This document shows, in pieces, positions 10,858 through 21,769 of a stretch of 64,000 nucleotides of DNA. A program made the position numbers and the translations under genes. A model generated the notes under the pieces. The model worked only from the letters and a program-made list of their open reading frames with translations. It was not told where the DNA came from and did no database searches. The stretch comes from Atriophallophorus winterbourni. Taxonomy: Eukaryota > Platyhelminthes > Trematoda > Plagiorchiida > Microphallidae. Location of the stretch: positions 1 through 64,000 of the forward strand of contig JACCGJ010000666.1 of assembly GCA_013407085.1 (NCBI GenBank), written 5' to 3'. Every line of letters starts with the position of its first letter. The first letter of the stretch is position 1.

Positions 10858-12065
10858 GCACGGCATTCACACTGCCGGATGATTGGAAACGAGCGGCGGT
10901 AATAGCCATATACAAAAAAGGTCCCATTTCGGATGTACGCAACTACATGTCAGTAAGCCTGACAAGCATTCTTTGCAAGTGCTTGGAAAAAATCATTCGG
11001 CTTGAGGTATGTAAACATTTGGTAGCCAATTCCTTACTATCCGATGCGCAGCACGGATTCTGGAAAGGAAGGTCCTGCCTAACCAATCTTCTAAGTTTTC
11101 TTGACGAAGTGACATTACGCCTCGATGAAGGGAGAGTAGTCGAAGTCTGCTATCTTGATTTTCAAAAGGCATTTGACTCGGTGAACCATGGGTACCTTCT
11201 GCACAAACTAAGTATGTGTGGCGTCACAGGTGACCTACATCGATGGTTAGACAGCTTCTTAACTAATCGCACTAACTATGTTAGAATTGCAGGGGAGTGC
11301 TCGCAGGAATCACTGATTCTCAGTGGAGTGCCTCAATGCTCGGTGCTTGGTCCATTACTTTTTCTTATTTTTGTAAACGACCTGGCAGCGTGCTTGAGTT
11401 CACGCTGCTTCCTGTTTGCTGATGATGTTAAGATCCTAGGAACCGACAGTAGAGATACGCTTATCTCTGATTTAGAAAAAGTAATCGAGTGGACAAAGAC
11501 CTGGGACTTGCCACTAAACTTGGGGAAGAGCTGTCTTCTGACGACTGATTTAGCGACAACCCAACTAGAAGTTGGCGAAGGAACTATCGGAATAGCGGCT
11601 ACTCAGAAAGAGAAGGATCTTAACATTATTATAACAGGCGATTTTAAATGGGCTACTCAATGTGCCGAAGCTGCAAACAAGGCTCGTAGAGAATTGTTCA
11701 GACTTCGCTCAGCGTTATCTTGCCGAAAACCTTCAATCTTCATTCCCTTATACAAAGTAGTCGTGCGGCCTCACTTGGAGTACTGCGTTCAATCCTGGGC
11801 ACCGTACTTAAAAAAGGATATAGCATGTCTCGAAAGGGTCCAGCGCCTTGCGACTAGGATGGTTGAGCGTCAGGCAGGTGAAACCTATGAGGCTAGACTC
11901 AAGGACCTCGGTTTGTTCTCACTTAAGAGACAGCGGTTGCGAGGTGACTTAATAGAAACTTTCAAGATTCTAAAGGGTCTTACGGGTAATAATATCACCG
12001 AAATCCTCAAACTTGCCCCTGAAGCAGCTACAAGGGGTAATTCCATGAAACTTCTTAACCCTTAA
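10858..12065 (+). pseudogene. LINE-B reverse transcriptase, 5'-truncated, long open frame
   Basis: An uninterrupted frame of about 400 codons runs from AFTLPDDWKRAAVIAIYKKG through YLDFQKAFDSVNH, then SGVPQCSVLGPLLFLIF and LFADDVKILG (active-site FADD kept), to LEYCVQSWAPYLKKD. The PQG of RT motif 4 has become PQC, so it is probably inactive. The C-terminus stops early at 12065 compared with the copy at 36808-38364. The endonuclease half is missing. The family looks CR1/Jockey-like. Confidence 0.85.
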
Positions 12066-12465
12066 CTGCCGGAACTTTGATTTACATTGAAATATTTTTT
12101 TCTCCTGCATTTTTGTGATGAAACTACTCTCCTTATATGGGGACAGAAAGTATTTTTAGTTTTTTTATATATTACGGAAAATCAAAAATGGGACAAATTC
12201 GGTACAATCGTCCTGTGCTGGCACGTTCTTCATTGATTTCCAGCTATAGTCATATGAGACATAAAAGGTAAAAAAGATTTCCCAATTAAATTTTTTTAAT
12301 GTGAAACGCACACAAGGTAGAAAAATAGGTTGAATAGAAAATAATGTGTTTTCTTCATGCAGTCATCGCGATTAAAACCCATGAAATGTCGCAAAACAGT
12401 TCTTAGGCATGTCTAAGCATAAGTGGACATTGCATTTAGTGTAGAAGAGTAGGCCCAGGTTGCTG
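12066..12465. other. Unassigned stretch
   Basis: This is AT-rich sequence between two LINE fragments. No domain was recognised. Confidence 0.45.
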
Positions 12466-12603
12466 GCAAGTGCGCACTTTTTCAGCAACCGTGTGGTCAA
12501 CTTCTGGAACAAGCTCCCAAATTGTATAGTAAGCCTCTCAAATGTGTTGAGCTTTAAAAGGGAATTAGACGTTAAATGGTCTATCATATTTCCGCATATT
12601 GTC
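12466..12603 (+). pseudogene. LINE-D C-terminal fragment
   Basis: The plus strand reads FFSNRVVNFWNKLPNCIVSL then SFKRELDVKWSIIFPHIV and a stop, the usual end of CR1-like ORF2 (F..R..N.WN.LP). It matches the reverse strand at 19334-19445. Confidence 0.72.
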
Positions 12604-12655
12604 TAATAAAAAACTTTATAAACAAAACAAAAAACGTATTTTTACATTTTCATCA

Positions 12656-12754
12656 TATCTGTCTAGGCCTGGACAACCTGACAGCAAATTAGCCCACATG
12701 CAGTCTATGATTGTGTTTCACTTTACCTCAACTAGGCTAGTGATTTCATACACC
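12656..12754 (+). repeat. SINE-like repeat, partial, in the LINE region
   Basis: It matches the right half of the septin-intron family (TCTGTCTAGGCCTGG, ACCTGACAG, then TTTCATACAC). Confidence 0.7.
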
Positions 12755-12892
12755 ACACATTGTTCACGCATATTATTGCAAAGTTTCCTGAATAGCTGAC
12801 CTCTCACCGTGCAGGTGAACAGAATCCCTACCTTACTTTTCAGATATTCCGAAACATGAACGTGTGAAAAGTACGAACTGTATATCCGATAT

Positions 12893-13127
12893 CGAAGTGC
12901 CGGGTGCTCAACCGCATACCGTCGAAGGAAATCTGGGCGCGTGATTGGCTTTTAGCCACCTCCAGCCCTGTGCAACTTGAACTTGAACTTGAATCTCATA
13001 CCAGAAAATATTTAAAAAGATATTGTTTGAAGTGGTGGACGCACTTCTGTGGCATACCACCAAAAGTAATATTGACGCTTGATTGGCTCGTTAACCGCTT
13101 ACTGTAGTGTGCAAACTGAACTGAAAT
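12893..13127 (+). repeat. Two LINE-B-type 3' tail copies with pentamer/hexamer ends
   Basis: Two related segments of about 100 bp (12893-12992 and 13028-13127) each carry a GAAG.G..GG.TGCTC start and a GAT TGGCT centre, and end in CTTGAA or CTGAA units. The same unit recurs at 13482, 13655, 38487 and 38660. Confidence 0.65.
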
Positions 13128-13135
13128 GAACTGTA

Positions 13136-13445
13136 ATGTATGTTCTCGCACCCAATGTGGGTACTCGAGGTCACCCTCTGAAACTGGCCAAACAACATGT
13201 CAGGTCTAATGCTCGTAATCAACTTCTTCGTGAAAGAGTAGTAAGCTACGAACTGCCTACCTGAAGATGTCGTGAACTCTAACTCTGTAATGTGTTTCAA
13301 GAATAGACTTGATGCCGTATGGAGCTCATTATTTCCTGCATTTTGACCCTAATTGAGTAATGATATTGTATTTACCTGGTCTTTGAAATGCATTAATGTC
13401 TCCTCACCTTTGGTGAGGGGAGTTTTTGCTCTACATTCCAGGTAA
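13136..13445 (+). pseudogene. LINE-B 3' end (C-terminus and untranslated region)
   Basis: The sequence aligns with 38150-38460, including VGTRGHPLKLAKQHVRSNAR and CFKNRLDAVW. Frameshifts break it near 13255. A conserved stem (CTCCTCACC...GGTGAGGGGAG) lies at 13400-13428. Confidence 0.75.
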
Positions 13446-13481
13446 CCATCCTAACAGAAGAAATCTGTGAACCTATTTTGT

Positions 13482-13775
13482 TTGAAGTGGTGGGCGCTCT
13501 TTTTGGCATACCACCGGAAGAAATCTGGACGCTCGATTGGCGACTGCCACATATCGTCCTGTGCAAACTGAACTGAACTGAACTGAACTGGATAATCTCT
13601 TGGCTTCGCGATCGGCGAAGATTTCAAACAGACAAAAAGAATATACGTTTTGGCAGTGGTGAGTGCTTCTCTGCAGCTTTCCACCGAAAGAAATTCTGGA
13701 CGCTCGATTGGCTTGTTAGCCACATACTGTCCTGTGCAAACTGAACTGAACTGAACTGAACTTGAACTTGAACTT
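13482..13775 (+). repeat. Two further LINE-B-type tails ending in (TGAAC)n
   Basis: Segments 13482-13590 and 13655-13775 each end in CTGAACTGAACTGAA-type runs, the second passing into CTTGAA units. They match 38487-38592 and 38660-38795. Confidence 0.7.
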
Positions 13776-13906
13776 GAAATTTGGCGGTGCATACAAACGT
13801 CAAAATTTGGTCGCGGTTTCATATTTATGGCACAAATACCTCGTTTCGGTGTGTCATCTAAATTTCGAGGCAAAGGTATACACTGCCGCATTTTTAATGT
13901 GTATAG

Positions 13907-14028
13907 TTGAAGGTGAGGAAAGTACCATCAAAAATGAACCTGCCGTTGAACCCCCAGTGGAATCCGGTTATCTGGACGTACCAGCAACAAGTGGCAATAG
14001 TAGTCGCTCCAGTAGTGTGAGACGAACT
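13907..14028 (+). other. Exon-like segment in duplicated block (copy 1)
   Basis: A segment of 122 nt preceded by TGTATAG and followed by GTAAGT keeps an open frame (VEGEESTIKNEPAVEPPVES, then GYLDVPATSGNSSRSSSV). The second copy at 38922-39043 also keeps its splice-like borders and open frame. It may be a stray host exon or part of a LINE ORF1. No domain is recognised. Confidence 0.35.
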
Positions 14029-14101
14029 GTAAGTTTTGACTTTTTGCTCATGTATTATATTTTAATTCACATTTGGGATTTAGAATTTTTTAAAATAAAC
14101 A

Positions 14102-14355
14102 TTGTCAGTATTTAATTTTATGAAACAAAAAATCATTGTTAACTTGTGGAATTCGCTTTCGGAAGAGGTTATTGCAGCAAGATCTGAAAATCAATTGAAG
14201 CAACTTGTGGATAATGTACTGCCTGTAATCACTGGGAATCTGTACAACACTGGACAGGATTTCTGCAATGGAGGTTCTTCTGGACTATGTGGCTGACAGA
14301 AAAAGAGGCGGCTTACAGAGGCTTAACCCTCTGTCGTCTATAAAGAAGAAGTTAT
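14102..14355 (+). pseudogene. LINE-A 3' tail (plus strand)
   Basis: It encodes IVNLWNSLSEEVIAARSENQ and on to NGGSSGLCG, then a 3' region with a perfect 7-bp stem (ACAGAGG/CCTCTGT) and an AAG-rich end. It matches, in opposite orientation, the end of the minus-strand LINE-A at 15015-15300. Confidence 0.78.
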
Positions 14356-15014
14356 TACCGCTTTCTAATTTCAATTTGTAACGGTATTACAGAAAGATAG
14401 TCGACCAAATCGAAATGGCTTCCCAGATTCTTTTGGAAATGTGCTTGAAAACAACAGCCATTACCAAGATTAATTCTTAGGGTGCACAGCCGTGTGTACC
14501 TGTGAATGGAAGATGGGAGAGTTTTTGTCACCGAAAGATGAGAGAGTTAATGCATGTTACATGTCCGATCGAATGAAAAGACGATGAACAATAGCTTATT
14601 TCGACAAAAACGAAAAAATAGAAAAGAAAAGCTTTTTTGTGTTTTAAAAAATTCCAAATATTTTTGTTTTTTGCTATCCAGCATTGTTAATATTTATGCC
14701 CACGTTCCGTCAATCCGAATGTTCGGCATTCTGACTAAATTTGTGGTTCAAATTTCATAATGTTGAAAATTTTAATCATTAAGTCTGTAAAGAACGTGCA
14801 ATAAGAATTGGTTCATGCGATAGAAATGCCTATATTCACAGGATAAAGCAGGAAAACTCTGAAATGTGGCAAGTTTCACAAAATCTCAAACAATGGGTTA
14901 AAGTCAAAACTTTTTAAAGTACGTGCGCTTTTAAATATTGTAGTAAGGAACGGATTTCTTTTTTCATCGTAATGTTTCAACGTAAAAGTCGACTGTAAAA
15001 CCGCGTGTCCGGAT
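14356..15014. other. Spacer between inverted LINE-A tails
   Basis: No coding domain was recognised. The spacer is duplicated at about 39370-40028. Confidence 0.5.
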
Positions 15015-17620
15015 CTTCTTGATAGACGACAGAGGGTCAGGCCCTTGTAAGCCGCCTCTCTTTCTATCATCAACATAGTCCAGAAGAACCTCCGTTGAAG
15101 AAATCCTGTCCACTGTTGTACAGCTTCCTAGTGATTACAGGCAGTACATTATCCACTAGTTGCTTGAACTTGTTTTCAGATCTTGCTGCAATAAGCTCTT
15201 CTGGAAGCGCATTCCACAAGTTAACAATTCTTGTTGATATCATAAAGCCCTGTGTTAGGCGTGGCGTTCTTAACTTTTGGATCTTTAGAGCGTGGCCATG
15301 GTTTCGTGAGCCCGTTACGAGATGGAAAACCTAGCGCAGTTCGTCACCACAGGATCCCAGTAATATGCGACGAGTTAGCAGCACCGAATACTGAGCGACA
15401 TGAGGTTGGGTTGTTGAACTCTCTCAATATAAAGAGTTGATTTCAATCCTTATACTCTTTTCGTCGCCCGCCGTTGCACTTTTCCAGCTGGGCACGTTCT
15501 CCATTAGTTTGTGGAAAGGCTGCTGGCAAGCCAGATTTCAAAACTGGTCTCACGTATGTCGAATAAAGAAGGCGAAACATTTGTTGTGTAATCGCTGAGA
15601 ACGACTGACTAATAGCCCACCATACGGGGATTGCGTCAGCAGCTTTTCTCTTCGTATCCTCCTTGTATTTAAGCGACCATGTCACAATAGTACCCACTTC
15701 ATGTTCAATATCAACACGTTTAAGTTGATGATCCCCGCAGAAGCACGTACTTTCAGGCGTGCTTAGCCCCAAGAGCATTACTGCGCATTTCTGTCGGTTT
15801 ACAGGAAGCTGCCACTTTACCGTTAAACTAAGCAATTTGCCAAATCGATTTTGAAAACTTTACTGTCAGCAGAAGAGCTTACGGTACCCCAAAGTTTCAG
15901 ATAAGCGGCAAAAATAGACAATTCAGATTTAATGAATCTGGGAGGTCATTGACTTATACTTTGAAAATTAACGGACTGAGAACAGATCCCTATGGAACCC
16001 TGGAAGTTGGACGTGTAGTCGGCAGCTTAACTCCGTTAACCTCGACTTGTGTATAGCTGTCAGTAAGTAAGTCCTCAATCAATTCAGAACAGGCCTCTTC
16101 AAGCCAAAAACAGAGAGCTTAAGAAACGGTTGTTTGAATAAGACATGGTCAAAAGCCTTACTGAAATCAATGAAGGTAGTGACTACCGGGTGCCTCAGAT
16201 CGAGTTCTGCACACCACTGCTCGCGTGATCGTTTTCACGTAAAACCACGCTGAACAGATTTTAGCTGACTGGCTGTAAAGAGAAAATCTTCTATCTGTGT
16301 TTTTCAACTGTCGTTCCAGAGTTTTTCTAACTACATAGTAAGCGGACGGTATTTAGCCGGATCACTGGTTTCACTGGCTTTATACGTTGGTTTGACAATA
16401 CCGTACATCCAATCTTATGGTAGCCTACCAAACCTCATGGATAAACTAAGGATTAGCGCCAGTGTTTTGCCTATGATACCCGCCAATACCTTTAAAAGCA
16501 TTGGGTGTGTTACATCCGGACCGGGCGCTCAGTGTACATAGAGTCGTTGAAGTAAATATAGCACCGTCTGCGATGATCAGGATATCCGACATTTCGTCGC
16601 TGTTCTCATGAATCATTGAAATGGGAAACTTCTTTGTGTAAACCGAACCGTACTGAGCGTCGAGAAGAACTGCTTTACGTTCATTTTCATGTTCGGTCGA
16701 TCCACTCATAGATCTCAAGCAAGGTACCCATTGAGATGCATTAGCTCTACTTCTAATGTACGTAAACAAGCGTTTTGAAACTGAATTGGCTTCGTCCACC
16801 AAAAGAGTTTCATAATTCTTCCTTTTATCTCTTTGTAGGTAGGCACACTTGTTGCGGATAACTTTGTAGGCTTCATGGTCATCGGTGCACCCGCTATAAG
16901 AGAACTTCCGCTGCAAATACTTTCTTTTCTTCGTGTATTTACGAATAATGCTATCAAGCCATGGCGGCTCTTTAGGGGGGATCTTCCATTCATCAATGGG
17001 TCGTGATTTTCATGCGATCTGATTTTACTAAAAAAAAGTCCAAACGACGGGTATCAATATTCGTAAATGGAGGGAGTGACCAGCCAATCGAGTCTGCAGA
17101 CGTGCTTAGACTCTATCTAATTTTAAGTTGTTTCTCCGGGCATTCGTTCGTATTCTCGGTTGAAGACCTTTATTCGCAACGAACCATAAAGAGCAGTGAT
17201 CGCTTCAACCAATAGGAGTCTCAATCGATAGATTCGTAACATCGGAAAATCTTGATGTGACCGCCAAATGCAATTTCGAAGGAACTTGCCCGACACATAT
17301 CCTCCTGGAATCGTTTAAATTCTGCACCAAATTCAGTTTCAAAATCGTATCTATGAATTCTTGTTGGAACGGTTCACCACTGGAAACTAAATCCTCCCAG
17401 TTTATATCGGGAGTATTCATATCTCCAAGAATTATACAGTCGCCAGTGATACCATGCCGTTTGATTTGAGAACATAACGCAGGAACGTAAGCGCTAGGCG
17501 AGCGGTAAATGACCACAATTATTGCATCTCCGGAGATAGATTTCACCTTACACGAGATGCTTTCAGCATTTCCAGCATCATGTTGAAATCTTTTCAATAC
17601 TTCCACTCTTTAAAGTATAC
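15015..17620 (-). pseudogene. LINE-A copy 1, cut by the assembly gap
   Basis: On the minus strand, 17606-17205 is endonuclease text (IVVIYRSPSAYVPALC, ILGDMNTPDINW). At 17000-16446 lies the inter-domain region (YLQRDKRKNYETLLVDEANS). At 16400-15840 the RT is broken by many stops (TSRVP.GSVLSPLIF visible near 15990). At 15835-15443 is the thumb (MFRLLYSTYVRPVLKSGLPA), and at 15300-15065 the C-terminus (IVNLWNALPEELIAARSENK). The 5' part is lost in the N run. Confidence 0.8.
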
Positions 17621-18620
17621 NNNNNNNNNNNNNNNNNNNNNNNNNNNNNNNNNNNNNNNNNNNNNNNNNNNNNNNNNNNNNNNNNNNNNNNNNNNNNNNN
17701 NNNNNNNNNNNNNNNNNNNNNNNNNNNNNNNNNNNNNNNNNNNNNNNNNNNNNNNNNNNNNNNNNNNNNNNNNNNNNNNNNNNNNNNNNNNNNNNNNNNN
17801 NNNNNNNNNNNNNNNNNNNNNNNNNNNNNNNNNNNNNNNNNNNNNNNNNNNNNNNNNNNNNNNNNNNNNNNNNNNNNNNNNNNNNNNNNNNNNNNNNNNN
17901 NNNNNNNNNNNNNNNNNNNNNNNNNNNNNNNNNNNNNNNNNNNNNNNNNNNNNNNNNNNNNNNNNNNNNNNNNNNNNNNNNNNNNNNNNNNNNNNNNNNN
18001 NNNNNNNNNNNNNNNNNNNNNNNNNNNNNNNNNNNNNNNNNNNNNNNNNNNNNNNNNNNNNNNNNNNNNNNNNNNNNNNNNNNNNNNNNNNNNNNNNNNN
18101 NNNNNNNNNNNNNNNNNNNNNNNNNNNNNNNNNNNNNNNNNNNNNNNNNNNNNNNNNNNNNNNNNNNNNNNNNNNNNNNNNNNNNNNNNNNNNNNNNNNN
18201 NNNNNNNNNNNNNNNNNNNNNNNNNNNNNNNNNNNNNNNNNNNNNNNNNNNNNNNNNNNNNNNNNNNNNNNNNNNNNNNNNNNNNNNNNNNNNNNNNNNN
18301 NNNNNNNNNNNNNNNNNNNNNNNNNNNNNNNNNNNNNNNNNNNNNNNNNNNNNNNNNNNNNNNNNNNNNNNNNNNNNNNNNNNNNNNNNNNNNNNNNNNN
18401 NNNNNNNNNNNNNNNNNNNNNNNNNNNNNNNNNNNNNNNNNNNNNNNNNNNNNNNNNNNNNNNNNNNNNNNNNNNNNNNNNNNNNNNNNNNNNNNNNNNN
18501 NNNNNNNNNNNNNNNNNNNNNNNNNNNNNNNNNNNNNNNNNNNNNNNNNNNNNNNNNNNNNNNNNNNNNNNNNNNNNNNNNNNNNNNNNNNNNNNNNNNN
18601 NNNNNNNNNNNNNNNNNNNN
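17621..18620. other. Assembly gap, 1000 N
   Basis: Exactly 1000 N, so a scaffold gap of nominal size. Long X-filled frames across it are artefacts. Confidence 1.
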
Positions 18621-19265
18621 TTAGTCGGTCTTTTTCGGTTATTCACTCCACAAATTTTCGCATTCTTTATTCCACTACGTGCTAACAGTTTTGGAATAAT
18701 GTTTTGGCCAGTCCCCCCCTATCTCAAAACTAGGGAGAACGTTATCATTTGAAAAATTGCAAGGCGGGCGACTAAACGAGTACAAAGGATGAATCAATTC
18801 TTATTTGAGATAGTTCCAACCCTCAAACCTCTGTCGGCTCATTATTCGGCGTTGTGCGCTAACGACCTGCCCTGCTAACACCGTCGCATATACTGGGAGC
18901 TTATGGTGACGATCTGCGGCGAGTTTTTCCCTCTCGTGAACGTGACTCAAGAACCCGTGGCCAATGGCTCTTCAAGCTTCAACAGCTACTGGACACACGC
19001 CTACCTCATGGATTCACAGCTTATCAACAAGAATTGGTTTACTGGTAATTCGCTTCGAAGAGGTTTGTATCTCAGCAAGCTCTGAAAAACCATTCACGCA
19101 ACTTTTTGGCTAAGGTGTTTTGCCTGTAAATCACGGCGAAGCTGAACAACACTGGACATATTTCTGTCAACTGAGGTTCTCCATGGACTGGGTTGCTGAT
19201 ATAAAGAGATTCGGCTTCCAAGGGCTTGCCCCCCTGTTTTCTCTGACGAAGAAGAAGAAGAAAAC
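18621..19265 (+). pseudogene. LINE-A related 3' portion (plus strand)
   Basis: Broken frames follow the thumb-to-end order of the minus LINE-A copy: RILYST, GERYHLKNC, HILGAYGDDLRRVF, SRTRGQWLFKLQQLLDTRLP. The 3' end again has a stem-like GGGCTTGCCCC core followed by a GAA-rich tail (19246-19270). Stops are frequent. Confidence 0.6.
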
Positions 19266-19333
19266 GAAGAAGGTTGCCCATGCCTAGACAGAATGATAAA
19301 AATCTAACTTGGCGTGTTTTTGTTTTTTAGTTT

Positions 19334-21600
19334 TTATTAAACAATGTGCGAAAATATGATAGACCATTTAACGTGTAATTCCATTTTGAAGCTGAACACG
19401 TTTGGTAGTTTTACTATGTAATCTGGGAGCTTGTTCCAGACTGTTGCGCCGTCAAGTGGTTCCATCATTCACTGCCCGGCCCCACAGGGACCACCTACAG
19501 AGGCAGAAGTTCGCTCACACATAATGAAGCTTAGACGACGCAAGGATCTTCGACTTTTGCATATTCAATGACAGTTTATTTTCAGATGACAAGTTGAACA
19601 AAGCACTCAAACCGTTTTGCAGCAAGATACAATCGTCAGCATTTCTGATTTGCCTCCATACTTTTATATCGTCTGCAAACAAAACCATCTTACTATCATT
19701 TGGTAGTAGTATATCGTTCATATAGACTAGAAACAGTATTGGTCTAGGCACTGAGCCTTGTGGAACTCCGCTAGTGACATCGATGTTCTTCGATAACAGG
19801 CCGCCCACTCGAACTCGGATGTGTCTGTTGCTGAGGTAATCTCTTAGCAATTCGTATAGTCTTCCAACAACACCGATTTTCTTTAGCTTGTTCGAGAGTA
19901 AATTGTGATCAACTCTGTCGAACGCTTTGGAAATGTCCAGGTAGCACGCAGGAATACAGCCCCCCCGCATCTACAATCCTCGTCCAATCTTTTAAGCTTG
20001 TCAGCAAATTTGTTAGAGAAGAGCGATTTCTGCGAAATTCATGTTGGGCAACTGCGAAAAGTTGATTCGTTTCCAGATGTCGCACGATTTCTGCGGTTAT
20101 TATTCGCTTGAAATCTTTCGATACCGAAGACAGCAAGGTCACCGGCCTGTAAATTTTCCCATCACAACGGCAACCACCTTTGTAAATAGGTGTTATTTGT
20201 CCCAGTTTCCAGCCTTGTGGCACTACGCCAGCTTGGAGCAAATTATTAAACATGCAAGATAGAGGTTCAGATAGCTGTGCATGACATATTTTGAGCAGCT
20301 TTGGCGTTATCTCGTCTGGTCCTTGAGATTTCTTTACGTTTAATTTTCGTAAGTGCTGTGCTACCACCGGCGAAGTAATCAATACTTCACTCAAGGTCGA
20401 TCGGTCAAGTCGAATGATTGGTTCCTGGCCAGGCTCCGTGGATTTCGGCGCTAAACGTCTGCTAACATGTCATCGGTCTGATTACTGGATTTTGTGGAAC
20501 CGGACGAAGTTTTTAGGGCAAAGACTCCTGGTTTAATATTCGTTCTATCGTTTACAAGCCTATATAAGAGCTTCAGATTCTGGCGCATCTGGGAAATCAA
20601 TTGCGATTAAAAAACTTGTTAACCATCTCCAACTAATCTGATAATTGTGTTTCGCAGTCGTGTTAATTGTGCCCGAGAATCAGCTGTGTTGGTAGCCTTG
20701 TGAAACTCCCATGCTGTTGCCGTTTGTTTTATCCACTTTCAAGTCCTGCTTCGTGGTGAAAATGTATTACGTTGAAACGTTTTCTTCAAAACAAACATTG
20801 AATGTTTCTCCAGTATATATTTAAGGTGCTGTAAAAGAGAGCGCCAATGGATATCCGGATCGAAGTAATCCAGTTTTGCGAAACTAGTGCTTTGTAACTC
20901 GGCCAACAGAACACGGTAGATCACTCTTCCAACGCAGTTCATTACGTCACTGTTGCGCGTAGCGATTTAAACGGATTGGAATTCTAGAACAGCATGCTCG
21001 CTTCGTGCGAATAGCGATTCATAAACGATATTCTTCACAGCTGTGGGATCTTATTTAAGTAGTAAATTCAAGATAGATGGCTGGTCTGATCCTTTCTTAC
21101 GAGTAAATTTTAAAAACATGGTTATTAAGTGGTACGTAATCCAAGACGCTGGAAGTTCATATTCAAGTGTTTCTGATGGGTGATCATCAGGGCTATAGAG
21201 CTGAAGAAAGTTCAAATCCCATATTATTAATATGTGAGTATTGTACCGCGTTGTTACATAGCGTAAAGCATTAATCAGCTTATTGTTTAGGTCGAGAGTT
21301 GCTGTTGGAGAAAGTTAGTTAACTCCGATAATGCGTTGGTCTTCTGAAGTATGAATTAGAGAGCACCAAAGTGTGTCACTTATATCAATGGTCCAATCGT
21401 TCATAGCTCTACAGATAAACGAATGCTTTAGGTAGAAGGCTGCTCCTCCGTCATCGCCTAAACGGTCACGCCGGAATAGTGACATGCTAGGCAAAGATAG
21501 TTCATTATCAGACAATGAGGCATGGAACCATGTTTCTGTTATTGCAACTATGTCTGGCGCTGTTTCATTATAAATCTATCAATTAATTTGTTGAAAAGGC
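19334..21600 (-). pseudogene. LINE-D copy, minus strand (endonuclease to C-terminus)
   Basis: On the minus strand, 21600-21300 encodes DIVAITETWFHASLSDNELS, LFRRDR and GGAAFYLKHSF (endonuclease). At 20394-19909 is the start of RT (LNVKKSQGPDEITPKLLK, WKLGQITPIYKGG, YRPVTLLSSVSK). A frameshift near 19960 leads to 19970-19515 with YLDISKAFDRVDHNLLSNKL, TSGVPQGS and VLFADDIKVW. The C-terminal piece is at 19445-19334. The region 20395-21300 is too decayed to read continuously. Confidence 0.8.
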
Positions 21601-21769
21601 TGTTTGCGTCCGCATAGACGCACTCAATTTTTTCTGAGTAGTGAAAATGAGTAAATATCAGTCACCGGGATGCACACACTCATAAGTTTGATTTAATGGA
21701 TTATGGCTCATATGACAATTCGTTTCTCAATTATCTGAATTTGAAGATTTAGGAAAACTCGATTTTTAT

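Larger units (their letters stand above)
13136..17620. repeat. Duplicated block, copy 1
   Basis: This block aligns with about 38150-42634 at an offset near 25010-25014. From about 14860 to 17620 I saw no differences. Left of that, substitutions amount to a few percent with small indels. It ends at the assembly gap, so its true right edge is unknown. Confidence 0.9.

Noticed and set aside
17580..18752. Long open frames across the N run on both strands
   Set aside because: They exist only because N codons are not stops. The region is an assembly gap.
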